A stretch of DNA of 64,000 nucleotides from Acidovorax sp. A79 (lineage in GTDB: Bacteria; Pseudomonadota; Gammaproteobacteria; Burkholderiales; Burkholderiaceae_C), in contig NZ_AP028672.1 of NCBI RefSeq assembly GCF_041154505.1, forward strand, positions 1,439,001 through 1,503,000, read 5' to 3'. Position numbers and translations under genes: made by a program. The notes beneath the pieces were generated by a model that was given only the letters and a program-made list of their open reading frames with translations, did not search any database and was not told the DNA's origin. Positions 42,586-50,953 of the stretch are shown piece after piece. Position 1 is the stretch's first letter. Every line of letters begins with the position of its first letter.

Positions 42586-42961
42586 ATCAATAATCCTTCG
42601 AAGGGTTGAAATTAATTGACGAAGCAGCCGCTTGCGGCCTGCGAACGAATTCTTGAGGCGCGCACCCGTCCACACCGTAAAGAAATGTAGGCCCGGCCCG
42701 GGCTGGCATTTTCCGAGTTATCCACAGGTCGTACCTCCCGGGATCCGCGCTCTGAGCCGCACGGGGTTTTGGTATGTAGGACAAGCACTTACTCCGCCAG
42801 CGGGTGCATTCCCACATTTGAACGATGCCGCCGCACTTCCATAATCCACCGTAAAAACCAACAAGTCTTTACACTTCAAATCATCATGAAACCCGCAACA
42901 ACATTCAGAAATCCATACTTTCAAGAAAATGAATGGAATCTCCTGTTTTATTGTCACAAAT
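42586..42961. promoter_or_regulatory. AT-rich divergent control region of the fibre locus
   Basis: A 376-base region between the first fibre-operon gene and a divergent lipoprotein gene. Positions 42840-42961 are by far the most AT-rich stretch of the window, unlike the roughly 65-70 percent GC of flanking genes. It is the obvious place for the operon's promoters and for regulators such as nucleoid proteins. No gene or terminator is visible. No specific operator can be named. Confidence 0.5.
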
Positions 42962-43555
42962 ATGAAATCAATTATCTTTCGTGGCTTTTTGTATATGGGG
43001 GCCGTGGGCGCCCTGGCGGCCTGCTCGCCCGCGGCCATCACCTATCCCAGCGATGCGCAGATTTCGGCGGCCCTGGAGACGCAGTTCGCCAGCGACCGCC
43101 ACAGCGCCGCTGCGCGCGACCTGATCCGCACGCTCGGGGGTGAGAAGGGCAAGCTGCGCTATCAGATCCACCAGGTGATCTACCGCCAGGGCTCGTATGA
43201 GGCCCGCTACGACGCGGTGCTGGTGATGGGGCAGCCGGGGACCCAAAGCCTCCTGGGGCTGTACGGCAGCATGATCCCCGAGGCCGAGCGCGCCAAGCTG
43301 CCGCAGGCCAGCCTGGAGGCCTATGAAGGCTGGCTCAGGCAGCAGGCCGAAACCCTCCGGAAAACCTCGGCACAGCAGGCGGGTGCGCTGGAGGCGACCC
43401 TGGAACTGCTGGGCAAGTGCTACCGGGACCAGCAAGCCGGGGCCGAGGTCACGGTGATGCAGGGCCTGGGGGCGCTGATCTCGCCCGAGCGCAGCGGGCT
43501 ATACGCTGAAAAGCTGGCGCTGCCGGACACCACGGCGCGCTGCCTCCCCGCCTAG
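42962..43555 (+). CDS. Lipoprotein divergent from the fibre operon
   Basis: A 197-residue lipoprotein of unknown family. The ATG at 42962 gives MKSIIFRGFLYMGAVGALAAC with a good lipobox; an ATG at 42929 adds 11 residues without improving the signal. The mature part is mostly helical and charged (HSAAARDLIRTLGGEKGKLRYQIHQVIYRQ, EAYEGWLRQQAETLRKTSAQQAGALEATLELLGKCY). It shares the AT-rich control region with the fibre operon and may serve that system (position only). Its TAG stop overlaps the stop of the convergent kinase gene in the shared CTAG at 43552-43555. Confidence 0.78.
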   Translation: MKSIIFRGFLYMGAVGALAACSPAAITYPSDAQISAALETQFASDRHSAAARDLIRTLGGEKGKLRYQIHQVIYRQGSYEARYDAVLVMGQPGTQSLLGLYGSMIPEAERAKLPQASLEAYEGWLRQQAETLRKTSAQQAGALEATLELLGKCYRDQQAGAEVTVMQGLGALISPERSGLYAEKLALPDTTARCLPA

Positions 43556-44094
43556 CCGGCCGTGCGTTCGCGCAGCGCGGCCAGGATGTGCCTGGCCGCT
43601 TCGCCCGGGCTGCGGTACGCGGTGTCTACCACCAGCTGGTTGTTGTCCGCCGCCCAGGGCACGTAGTCGTGCCGGCACACGGCCTCCCAGAGGGGCGGCA
43701 CGAGACCGGGTACGTCGCTCACTCGCTGCTCGACCCGCCGGCGGTGCTCGGCGGGATCGCCGCAGACCACCTCCACGGCCAGCATCGGCGCCTGCGCGTC
43801 CAGGGCCACGCGGTGCCAGGACGCGCGCGTCTCGGCCCAGGGGTTCACGCAGTCCGCCAGAACGGACAGTCCTTGCGAAAGATGGGTACGCGCCAGGGCA
43901 TATGCCACCACATAGCCCGCGGCCCCCACGCCACTGCCCCCCAGCGCGCCGCAATCCCGCAGCGCCTGCTCGATGGTGTCGATGCGCAGGTACACCGCCG
44001 GCCACTGCCCCAGCAGCGCGCGGGCGATCGTGCTCTTGCCCACGCCCGGCAGCCCGCCGAGCACCACCAGCGCGGGAGCGGCGGGCGAATTCAA
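43552..44094 (-). CDS. P-loop kinase / AAA-type small ATPase
   Basis: A 180-residue cytoplasmic P-loop protein with Walker A GGLPGVGKST (residues 13-22) and an adenylate-kinase-like layout (YLRIDTIEQALRD, VLADCVNPWAETRASWHRVA, VVCGDPAEHRRRVEQR). This is the zeta-toxin/nucleoside-kinase-like type often annotated as AAA-family ATPase. The only sensible start is TTG at 44094, directly after the UvrD stop (TGATTG), suggesting re-initiation by ribosomes leaving uvrD. The substrate is unknown. Its stop overlaps the convergent lipoprotein's stop. Confidence 0.78.
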   Translation of the reverse strand: MNSPAAPALVVLGGLPGVGKSTIARALLGQWPAVYLRIDTIEQALRDCGALGGSGVGAAGYVVAYALARTHLSQGLSVLADCVNPWAETRASWHRVALDAQAPMLAVEVVCGDPAEHRRRVEQRVSDVPGLVPPLWEAVCRHDYVPWAADNNQLVVDTAYRSPGEAARHILAALRERTAG

Positions 44095-46545
44095 TCAGTC
44101 CACCACCGTGAGCTTGGCCACCGACAGCGCCAGCCACTTGGTGCCATGGCGCGGAAAATTGACCTGCGCGCGCGCGTCGTCGCCCGTGCCTTCGATGGCC
44201 AGCACCTTGCCTTCGCCGAACTTGGTGTGGAACACCGCGATGCCCACCCGCAAGCCGTGGGCGGGCGCGGTCTTCTGCACGGGCACCGGCGGGCTGGCGA
44301 AGGTCTCGGACTTGAAGCCAAATGAGCCTCTAGCGCTTGACCCATAAGCGCCAGAAGCTCCTGAATTAGGAGCAAATGAGCCAAACCCCTGCTGCTTGGG
44401 CGTGATCCACTTGAGCGCGCCCTCGGGCAGTTCGTCAAAGAAGCGGCTCTTGATGTTGTAGCGCGTCTGGCCGTGCAGCATGCGCGTCTGCGAATGGCTC
44501 AGGTACAGGCGCTTCCTCGCACGGGTGATGGCCACGTACATCAGGCGGCGCTCTTCCTCCAGTCCGTCGCGCTCGCTGGCGGAGTTTTCGTGCGGGAACA
44601 GGCCCTCTTCCATGCCGCCGATGAACACGCCGTCGAACTCCAGGCCCTTGCTGGCGTGCACGGTCATCAGCTGTACCGCGTCCTGCCCGGCCTGGGCCTG
44701 GTTGTCGCCCGCTTCCAGCGCGGCGTGCGTGAGGAAGGCGGCCAGGGGCGAGAGGGTTTCGCCGGTGTCCGCGTCCACGATGCCCGGCACGGGCTTGAGC
44801 GGTTCGTCGACGACCGGGGCATCGGGATCCAGCCCCTGGCTGACCGCGCTCTGCGTGAGCGGCGTGCCATGCTCGTCCAGCGGCAGGGCCACGGCATCGC
44901 GGCCAAACCCCTCCTGCGTGACAAAACTCTCGGCGGCATTGACGAGTTCCTGCAAGTTCTCGATGCGGTCGGCGCCTTCCTTTTCGGTGCGAAAGTGCTC
45001 CACCAGCCCCGTGGATTCGAGCATCTGCTCGATGATGCCGCGCAGGTTCAGGCCCTGCGTCTGCTCGCGCAGCACGTCCACCATGGCGACGAAGGCGCCG
45101 AGGTTGGCGCCCGCCTTGCCGGGCACGGCGCTCACCGCGTCGTGCAGCGAGCAGCCTGCGGCGCGGGCGGCGTCCTGCAGCACTTCGATGCTGCGCGCAC
45201 CAATGCCACGCGGTGGAAAGTTGACGACGCGGGTGAAGCTGGTGTCGTCGTGTGGGTTCTCCAAGAGGCGCAGGTAGGCCAGTGCATGCTTGATTTCGGC
45301 ACGTTCAAAAAAGCGCAGGCCGCCGTACACGCGGTAAGGCACGCTGGCATTGAACAGCGCCGATTCGATCACCCGGCTTTGCGCATTGCTGCGGTAGAGC
45401 ACGGCGATTTCCTTGCGCTCAAAGCCATCGCTGCGCACCAGCTGCTTGATCTCGTCGACCATCCACTGCGCCTCGGCCAGGTCGGTGCTGGCCTCGTACA
45501 CGCGCACGGGCTCGCCGGGCCCCTGCGTGGTGCGCAGGTTCTTGCCCAGGCGCCGGCTGTTGTGGCTGATGAGCGTATTGGCCGAGTCGAGGATGTTGCT
45601 GTAGCTGCGGTAGTTCTGTTCGAGCTTGATCTGCTGCTGGACATCGAACTCGCGCACGAAGTCGGCCATGTTGCCCACCCGCGCCCCGCGAAAGGCGTAG
45701 ATGCTCTGGTCGTCGTCGCCCACGGCGATCACGCTGCCGCGCGCCTCGAAGCGCCCGCCAGTGTCTTTGCCCGCCAGCTGCTTGAGCCAGGCGTACTGCA
45801 GCTTGTTGGTGTCCTGGAATTCGTCCACCAGGATGTGCGCGAAGCGGCGCTGGTAGTGCTCGCGGATCGGGTCGTTGTCGCGCAGCAGCTCGTAGCTGCG
45901 CAGCATCAGCTCGCCAAAGTCCACCACGCCTTCGCGCTGGCATTGTTCTTCGTACAGTTGGTAAATCTCGACCTTCTTGCGGGCGTCGCTGTCGTGCGTG
46001 GGCACGTCGCCGGGGCGCATGCCCTCTTCCTTGCAGCCGGCGATGAAGTACGACAGCTGCTTGGGCGGAAAGCGCTCGTCGTCCACGTTGTGCTGCTTGC
46101 ACAGGCGCTTGATGGCCGAAAGCTGGTCCTGCGTGTCCAGGATCTGGAACGACTGCGGCAGGCCGGCCGCCTTGTGGTGCGCCCGCAGCAGCCGGTTGCA
46201 CAGGCCGTGGAAGGTGCCGATCCACATGCCGCGCACGTTCACCGGCAGCATGGCCGACAGGCGCGCCACCATTTCCTTGGCGGCCTTGTTGGTGAAGGTG
46301 ACGGCCAGGATGCCGCCAGGCGTGGCGTAGCCGTTTTGCAGCAGCCAGGCGATGCGCGTGGTGAGCACCCGCGTCTTGCCCGAGCCAGCGCCCGCCAGGA
46401 TGAGCGCATGCCCCGCCGGCAGGGTGACGGCGGCGAGCTGCTCGGGGTTCAGATGGGCCAGGAGGGGCGACGCAGCCGAGGGCGCATCAAGGGAGGTGGG
46501 CGCCAGCACATCTGGCCCCCCCGGGAACGGGTCTTGTGGGAACAT
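44095..46545 (-). CDS. uvrD: UvrD/PcrA-type ATP-dependent DNA helicase
   Basis: An 816-residue superfamily 1A helicase for nucleotide-excision and mismatch repair. The start is the ATG at 46545 (MFPQDPFPGG). All motifs are intact: Walker A GAGSGKTRVLTTRIAWL (about residue 52), TFHGLCNRLLR, DEFQDTNKLQYAWL, GDDDQSIYAFRGA, QNYRS, VHASKGLEFDGVFIGGMEEGLFPH and YVAITRARKRLYLSHSQ. The C-terminus is a Tudor-like domain (GIAVFHTKFGEGKVLAIEG). The linker before it (GSFAPNSGASGAYGSSARGS) is encoded by copy 5 of the dispersed palindromic repeat, translated in frame. The next gene starts right at its stop codon. Confidence 0.92.
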   Translation of the reverse strand: MFPQDPFPGGPDVLAPTSLDAPSAASPLLAHLNPEQLAAVTLPAGHALILAGAGSGKTRVLTTRIAWLLQNGYATPGGILAVTFTNKAAKEMVARLSAMLPVNVRGMWIGTFHGLCNRLLRAHHKAAGLPQSFQILDTQDQLSAIKRLCKQHNVDDERFPPKQLSYFIAGCKEEGMRPGDVPTHDSDARKKVEIYQLYEEQCQREGVVDFGELMLRSYELLRDNDPIREHYQRRFAHILVDEFQDTNKLQYAWLKQLAGKDTGGRFEARGSVIAVGDDDQSIYAFRGARVGNMADFVREFDVQQQIKLEQNYRSYSNILDSANTLISHNSRRLGKNLRTTQGPGEPVRVYEASTDLAEAQWMVDEIKQLVRSDGFERKEIAVLYRSNAQSRVIESALFNASVPYRVYGGLRFFERAEIKHALAYLRLLENPHDDTSFTRVVNFPPRGIGARSIEVLQDAARAAGCSLHDAVSAVPGKAGANLGAFVAMVDVLREQTQGLNLRGIIEQMLESTGLVEHFRTEKEGADRIENLQELVNAAESFVTQEGFGRDAVALPLDEHGTPLTQSAVSQGLDPDAPVVDEPLKPVPGIVDADTGETLSPLAAFLTHAALEAGDNQAQAGQDAVQLMTVHASKGLEFDGVFIGGMEEGLFPHENSASERDGLEEERRLMYVAITRARKRLYLSHSQTRMLHGQTRYNIKSRFFDELPEGALKWITPKQQGFGSFAPNSGASGAYGSSARGSFGFKSETFASPPVPVQKTAPAHGLRVGIAVFHTKFGEGKVLAIEGTGDDARAQVNFPRHGTKWLALSVAKLTVVD
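44316..44372 (-). repeat. Dispersed palindromic repeat, copy 5, inside uvrD
   Basis: Minus-strand copy (AGGAGCTTCTGGCGCTT, spacer, CAAGCGCTAGAGGC), one of the best-preserved palindromes of the set. It lies wholly within the uvrD coding frame without a stop and encodes a small Ser/Gly/Ala linker between the helicase core and its C-terminal Tudor-like domain. Confidence 0.75.
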
Positions 46546-46587
46546 CCAGCCATTGTAGAAAGCGCCCCGCCGCCCTCCCATTCTTTT

Positions 46588-47304
46588 ATGAAAAACACTG
46601 CCCGCACCCTGGCCAGCCTCGTGGCCCTTGTACTCGCCCATGCACCCGCGGCCACCTGGGCCCAGGCCAGCTGCAGCAGCGACGGCATCCCACGGCCCAC
46701 CGCCCTCTTCGAGCGCTTCCTCAGCGCGGACTGCGAGGCCTGCTGGACGGACCGCGCGACCCCCGCGCCGACCGCCGGCGCCGGCACGGCGGTGCTGGAC
46801 TGGATCGTGCCCGGCGCGGCGGGCGAGGATGCACCGCTGGCCGCCGCTGCCGCCCGCGACGCCCTGGTCCGGCTGGAGGCGCTGGGCCGCAAGCCGCCCC
46901 GGGCCACCGACGTGCACACCGCTGCGGTACAGGCAGCCCGGCCTGCCGGACTGCGGGTGGCCCACGGCATGCCGTTCAACGACTACCTGGGCACGGCGAT
47001 CGCGTTCACCCCGGGCCGGACCGCCGCGCCTGGCCCCCTGGAGTTCTACCTGCTGCTCGTGGAGGCCGTGCCAGCGGGAACCGATGGCACGGCCGTGCCC
47101 CGGAATATCGTCAGGAACATGCTCCACGGCGCATGGGGCAAGCCCGGCCAGCGGCCGGTGTCGGGATTGGGGCCATCGAAATGGATGGAAACACGGTCCA
47201 TGCGCATCCCCGAAGGGGCGCAGGCCGAGCGGCTGCGCATGGTGGGCTGGGTGCAGGATGCCCGGGGGACGGTCATCGCCGCGGCGCAATCCACCTGCCG
47301 GTGA
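46588..47304 (+). CDS. Exported protein of unknown function
   Basis: A 238-residue protein with a clear signal peptide (MKNTARTLASLVALVLAHAPAATWAQ). The mature N-terminus has a CxxC-like pair (SADCEACWTD, about residues 48-54) that could be redox-active, preceded by another Cys at about 29, but no thioredoxin fold motif is evident. Later blocks (AVLDWIVPGAAGEDAPLAAAA, FYLLLVEAVP, NIVRNMLHGAWGKPG) match no family I can name. It is divergent from uvrD across 42 bases and followed by a hairpin terminator before guaC. Confidence 0.75.
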   Translation: MKNTARTLASLVALVLAHAPAATWAQASCSSDGIPRPTALFERFLSADCEACWTDRATPAPTAGAGTAVLDWIVPGAAGEDAPLAAAAARDALVRLEALGRKPPRATDVHTAAVQAARPAGLRVAHGMPFNDYLGTAIAFTPGRTAAPGPLEFYLLLVEAVPAGTDGTAVPRNIVRNMLHGAWGKPGQRPVSGLGPSKWMETRSMRIPEGAQAERLRMVGWVQDARGTVIAAAQSTCR

Positions 47305-47360
47305 TACCGGTAATACCACCATCGTTATAGGGTGGAACGGACAGGCGGGTAGAATCAATC

Positions 47361-47394
47361 ACCGGGCCCAAGTTTCTTGGCGTCCGGTTTTTTT
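47361..47394 (+). terminator. Rho-independent terminator or attenuator before guaC
   Basis: Hairpin ACCGG...CCGGT (47361-47365 with 47384-47388), with an inner CCAA/TTGG pairing, followed by seven T residues (47388-47394). It lies 57 bases after the exported-protein stop and 124 bases before the guaC ATG. It either ends the upstream gene or acts in the guaC leader. Confidence 0.7.
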
Positions 47395-47517
47395 GTGCCC
47401 GCGCACCGCGGGGTTCGGAGCGGCCTGAACGGCCCCGCCCACAAAGCCGGTCCCAAGCCAAGCGCCCACCGCCGCTGAAATTGTTTGGCTGCGTCCCTTT
47501 ATGGAGCTTGGAATCTC

Positions 47518-48495
47518 ATGGAAATCTTCGACTACGACAACGTTCTCTTGCTGCCGCGCAAGTGCCGGGTGGACAGCCGCTCGGAATGCGACGCCAGCGT
47601 GGAACTGGGCGGACGCTCGTTCCGGCTGCCCGTGGTGCCCTCCAACATGAAGACGGTGGTGGATGAAAAGATCTGCACCTGGATGGCACAGAACGGCTAC
47701 TTCTATGTCATGCACCGCTTCGATCTGGACAATGTCCAGTTCGTCAAGGACATGCGCGCCCAGGGCTGCTACGCCTCGATCTCGCTGGGCGTGAAGCAGC
47801 CCGACTACGACACCGTGGACCAGCTGGTGGCACTGGGGCTCACCCCCGAATACATCACCATCGACATCGCGCACGGCCATGCCGACAGCGTGCGGAACAT
47901 GATCGGCTACCTCAAGCAGCACCTGCCCAAGGCCTTCGTGATCGCCGGCAACGTGGCCACGCCCGAAGCGGTGATCGACCTGGAAAACTGGGGGGCCGAT
48001 GCCACCAAGGTCGGCGTGGGCCCGGGCAAGGTGTGCATCACCAAGCTCAAGACGGGTTTTGGCACGGGCGGCTGGCAGCTCTCGGCGCTCAAGTGGTGCG
48101 CGCGCGTGGCCACCAAGCCCATCATCGCCGACGGGGGCATCCGCAGCCACGGAGACATCGCCAAGAGCATCCGCTTTGGCGCCAGCATGGTGATGATCGG
48201 CTCGCTGTTTGCGGGGCATGAGGAATCGCCGGGCCAGACCGTCGAGGTGGACGGCGCGCTGTACAAGGAATACTACGGTTCCGCGAGCGACTTCAACAAG
48301 GGCGAGTACAAGCACGTCGAAGGCAAGCGCATCCTGGAGCCCGTCAAGGGAAAGCTGGCCAGCACCCTGATCGAAATGGAGCAGGACGTGCAAAGCTCCA
48401 TCAGCTACGCGGGCGGCAAGAAGCTGATGGACATCCGCAAGGTGAACTACGTGATCCTGGGCGGCGACAACGCAGGCGAGCACCTGCTGATGTAG
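47518..48495 (+). CDS. guaC: GMP reductase
   Basis: A 325-residue GMP reductase, which converts GMP to IMP with NADPH for purine recycling. It has the IMPDH/GMPR barrel without CBS domains: N-terminus [16 protein letters not shown], catalytic Cys in [11 protein letters not shown] (about residue 176), phosphate loops [30 protein letters not shown], and the C-terminal flap region [17 protein letters not shown]. Length and the missing CBS pair distinguish it from GuaB. It is preceded by a 213-base region with a terminator-like hairpin. Confidence 0.94.
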   Translation: MEIFDYDNVLLLPRKCRVDSRSECDASVELGGRSFRLPVVPSNMKTVVDEKICTWMAQNGYFYVMHRFDLDNVQFVKDMRAQGCYASISLGVKQPDYDTVDQLVALGLTPEYITIDIAHGHADSVRNMIGYLKQHLPKAFVIAGNVATPEAVIDLENWGADATKVGVGPGKVCITKLKTGFGTGGWQLSALKWCARVATKPIIADGGIRSHGDIAKSIRFGASMVMIGSLFAGHEESPGQTVEVDGALYKEYYGSASDFNKGEYKHVEGKRILEPVKGKLASTLIEMEQDVQSSISYAGGKKLMDIRKVNYVILGGDNAGEHLLM

Positions 48496-48638
48496 CACGG
48501 GCGGCCGGCACGGCAGCGCCGGCCCCTTGCGCCGCCACGGCACATGCAGATGGCGCAGCCCAGGCCAGCGGGCGCCACCCCAGCGCGAAGCCCGAGGGGC
48601 GGGAAACACGGGCAGCGCCGCAGGGGATTGCCCCCACT

Positions 48639-49520
48639 TCAGGCGCGCAGCAGGTTTTGCGCCATGTGGTGCAGGTCATGCCCCGGCCTGGCCAGGCAAT
48701 CCACGATGCTGAAATGGTGCAGGCCCGGCAGTGCCTGGCTGCGGGGGACGAAATGGCTGCCCCAGGCGTCCTGCATGAGCTGGTTCTGCCGCAGGAACTC
48801 CGTACTTTCATCGGCCCCCACCACGCAGTAGAGCGTGCCCGCCGGCGGCTCCAGGAGCCGCGCGGGGCTGCACTGAAGGACCTGCTGCTCCGTCAGGTTC
48901 AGCACCGACTGGTACATGGGGGTGTGCATGATGGGCTCCAGATCGTGGATCCCGGAAATCGACAGCGCATTGCGCACCAGCCCATCGGGCAGCCCCTGGC
49001 CGACCAGGGGCCACACGCCGGTAAGCAGCATGGCGGCCAGCTGCCCTCCCGCCGAGTGCCCGGCCACCGTGATGCGCCGGGGGTCCCCGCCGTGGCTGGC
49101 GATGTGGCGCCACACCCATTCCAGTGCCTTCTCCATCTGCCGCACGATATGGGGAATGGTGACCGGCGCCTCCGGCGTGCCGGGGCACAGCGCGTAGTTC
49201 ACCACCACCACACAGAAACCGGCCTGCGTGAAGGACGGGGCAATGAACGAATGATCGGACTTGTCCAGCGAGCGCCAGTACCCGCCGTGCACGAACACCA
49301 GCACGGGAACACCGTCATCCGAGGCACGTGCGGACGGGAAAATATCCAGCGCCTCTCCCGTCCCGGTACCGTACGCCACGTCCAGCACGCACGGGTGGCT
49401 CGTCCGCACCCGGGCGGAATCGTCGGCCCAGCGCTGCAGATAGGCCATGTGGTCGGGCACCAGCGCGCGGTTGTTGTACATGCGCTCGAGCCAGGCGGGG
49501 TCGTGCAGGGGCAGGCTCAT
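48639..49520 (-). CDS. Alpha/beta hydrolase (arylformamidase/esterase-like)
   Basis: A 293-residue cytoplasmic alpha/beta hydrolase. The ATG at 49520 follows AGGAG. The oxyanion motif HGGYW (residues 81-85) and the nucleophile elbow GHSAGG (about 153) are intact, with an acidic residue in VVGADESTEF and the catalytic His in LPGLHHFSIVD. This HGGYW type includes kynurenine formamidases and carboxylesterases. No kynurenine-pathway gene is nearby, so the substrate is open. It is divergent from the NAD-binding dehydrogenase gene, with which it may share a pathway. Confidence 0.85.
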   Translation of the reverse strand: MSLPLHDPAWLERMYNNRALVPDHMAYLQRWADDSARVRTSHPCVLDVAYGTGTGEALDIFPSARASDDGVPVLVFVHGGYWRSLDKSDHSFIAPSFTQAGFCVVVVNYALCPGTPEAPVTIPHIVRQMEKALEWVWRHIASHGGDPRRITVAGHSAGGQLAAMLLTGVWPLVGQGLPDGLVRNALSISGIHDLEPIMHTPMYQSVLNLTEQQVLQCSPARLLEPPAGTLYCVVGADESTEFLRQNQLMQDAWGSHFVPRSQALPGLHHFSIVDCLARPGHDLHHMAQNLLRA

Positions 49521-49649
49521 GGATGAAGTCTCCTGTGGCGGTGCGGCATCATCATTCCAATCCGACCATGCTGCAAGCTCCGTGACAGGGTGACGCACCA
49601 AAAAGGCACATGATGCACAGAGAGACAACCTTCCTGGGTGAATGACGCC

Positions 49650-50534
49650 ATGACCACCACACCGCTTCGCATTGCAGTCCTCGGCATCGGAATGATGGGC
49701 CTGCCCATCGCGCGGCGCCTGAAGGACGCTGGACATCAGGTGCACGCATGGAACCGCACCCGCGCCAAGGCGGAGCCCCTGGCTGCATCCGGCATCACCG
49801 TGCATTCCCTGGCCGCCGATGCCGTCCAGAACGCCGACGTGGTGGTCAGCCTGCTTGAAAACGGCCCCGTGGTCGGCCAGGTGCTTTTCGAGGCCGGCGC
49901 AGCCAAGGCCATGCGCAAGGGCGCGCTGTTCATCGACATGGCCTCCATCCAGCCCCGCGAGGCCCGGGACCATGCCGCTCGCCTGGGCGAAATGGGGCTG
50001 TCCCACCTGGATGCGCCGGTGTCCGGCGGAACCGTGGGTGCGGAAAACGGCACGCTCGCCATCCTGGTCGGCGGTCGCCCCGAGGATTTTGCGCGGGCCC
50101 AGCCCCTCTTCGCCGCCTGCGGCCGCGCCACCCACGTCGGACCGCATGGCGCTGGCCAGCTCACCAAGCTGGCCAACCAGATGATCGTGGGCATCACCAT
50201 TGGCGCGGTGGCGGAGGCGCTGCTGTTCGCCGCCAAGGGCGGGGCCGACATGGCCAAGGTGCGCGAGGCCATCCAGGGAGGCTTCGCCGACAGCCGCATC
50301 CTGCAACTCCACGGCCAGCGCATGGTGGAGCGCGACTTTGCCCCGCGCGGCCGCATGGCGGTGCAGCTCAAGGACATGCGCAACGCCCTGGCCACCGCCG
50401 GCGAGATCGGCTTCGATGCCCCCATCACGGCCCTCTTCGAGACCCTCTATGCCGAAGGCGTCGAGCATGGCCTGGGTGAACTGGACCACAGCGGCCTTTT
50501 TGTGGAACTCGCAAGCCGCAATGCGATGCAATAA
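49650..50534 (+). CDS. 3-hydroxyisobutyrate dehydrogenase-family oxidoreductase
   Basis: A 294-residue NAD(P)-dependent beta-hydroxyacid dehydrogenase. The Rossmann motif RIAVLGIGMMGLPIARRL, the substrate-binding DAPVSGGTVGAENGTLAILVGG (about residue 124) and the catalytic Lys in GQLTKLANQMIVG (about 172) are present. The family includes 3-hydroxyisobutyrate, tartronate-semialdehyde and succinic-semialdehyde reductases; the sequence does not decide which. I use the ATG at 49650 (MTTTPLRI) rather than a GTG 12 bases earlier. tRNA-Lys follows 81 bases downstream with its own promoter. Confidence 0.88.
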   Translation: MTTTPLRIAVLGIGMMGLPIARRLKDAGHQVHAWNRTRAKAEPLAASGITVHSLAADAVQNADVVVSLLENGPVVGQVLFEAGAAKAMRKGALFIDMASIQPREARDHAARLGEMGLSHLDAPVSGGTVGAENGTLAILVGGRPEDFARAQPLFAACGRATHVGPHGAGQLTKLANQMIVGITIGAVAEALLFAAKGGADMAKVREAIQGGFADSRILQLHGQRMVERDFAPRGRMAVQLKDMRNALATAGEIGFDAPITALFETLYAEGVEHGLGELDHSGLFVELASRNAMQ

Positions 50535-50547
50535 TTTTTTGCGGCGC

Positions 50548-50577
50548 TTGCCAACTCGCAGAAAATTGGTGCATAAT
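50548..50577 (+). promoter_or_regulatory. Promoter of tRNA-Lys
   Basis: A -35-like TTGCCA (50548-50553) and a -10-like CATAAT (50572-50577), 18 bases apart, about 38 bases before the mature tRNA start. This is a sigma-70-type layout in an AT-rich stretch just after the dehydrogenase stop. Confidence 0.65.
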
Positions 50578-50615
50578 TCGAGGCTCTGCAGCAATGCAGA
50601 CAGATTAACAAGTTT

Positions 50616-50691
50616 GGGTTCTTAGCTCAGTTGGTAGAGCAGCGGACTCTTAATCCGTAGGTCGAGTGTTCGAGTCACTCAGGACCCACCA
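50616..50691 (+). tRNA. tRNA-Lys (anticodon CTT)
   Basis: A complete cloverleaf of 76 bases including an encoded CCA: acceptor GGGTTCT/AGGACCC, D-arm AGCTCAGTTGGTAGAGC, anticodon stem CGGAC...GTCCG-like (CGGACTCTTAATCCG) with loop CTCTTAA giving anticodon CTT, variable loop, and T-arm GAGTGTTCGAGTCACTC. It reads AAG codons, the dominant Lys codon in high-GC genomes. Confidence 0.96.
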
Positions 50692-50708
50692 AACTAAGCC
50701 GCAAGGCT

Positions 50709-50749
50709 AAAAAAGCCGCAGCTATCGAAATGGTAGCAGCGGCTTTTTT
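50709..50749 (+). terminator. Rho-independent terminator of tRNA-Lys
   Basis: Stem AGCCGC (50714-50719) with GCGGCT (50739-50744), extended by an imperfect inner GCTATC/GGTAGC pairing, followed by T6 at 50744-50749; an A-run on the left makes it nearly bidirectional. Confidence 0.85.
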
Positions 50750-50953
50750 CATTGGCTCGTTGTGATTCGATGAGGCGCATTGCAGGCCCCTTGTCCAGGT
50801 GTTCAACGCTGCACGCCGCGCCTGCGGCGGTTCGGTTGCATTGCACGCCAACACGTCGGCAGCTCTGGGCCAGGGCATCGAAAACGCACCCAAGACGGCG
50901 TGGAACATCTCCGCATCCGAAAACGGCGGATGCCGCCACGCCGCACCACAAGC

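Noticed and set aside
44095..46545. Longer helicase frame starting at 47358
   Set aside because: The extra N-terminal residues overlap the opposite-strand exported-protein gene and have no helicase similarity. The start at 46545 is used.
48503..48524. GGCCGGC...GCCGGCC hairpin after guaC
   Set aside because: The stem is perfect but no T-tract follows on either strand, so I do not call it a terminator.
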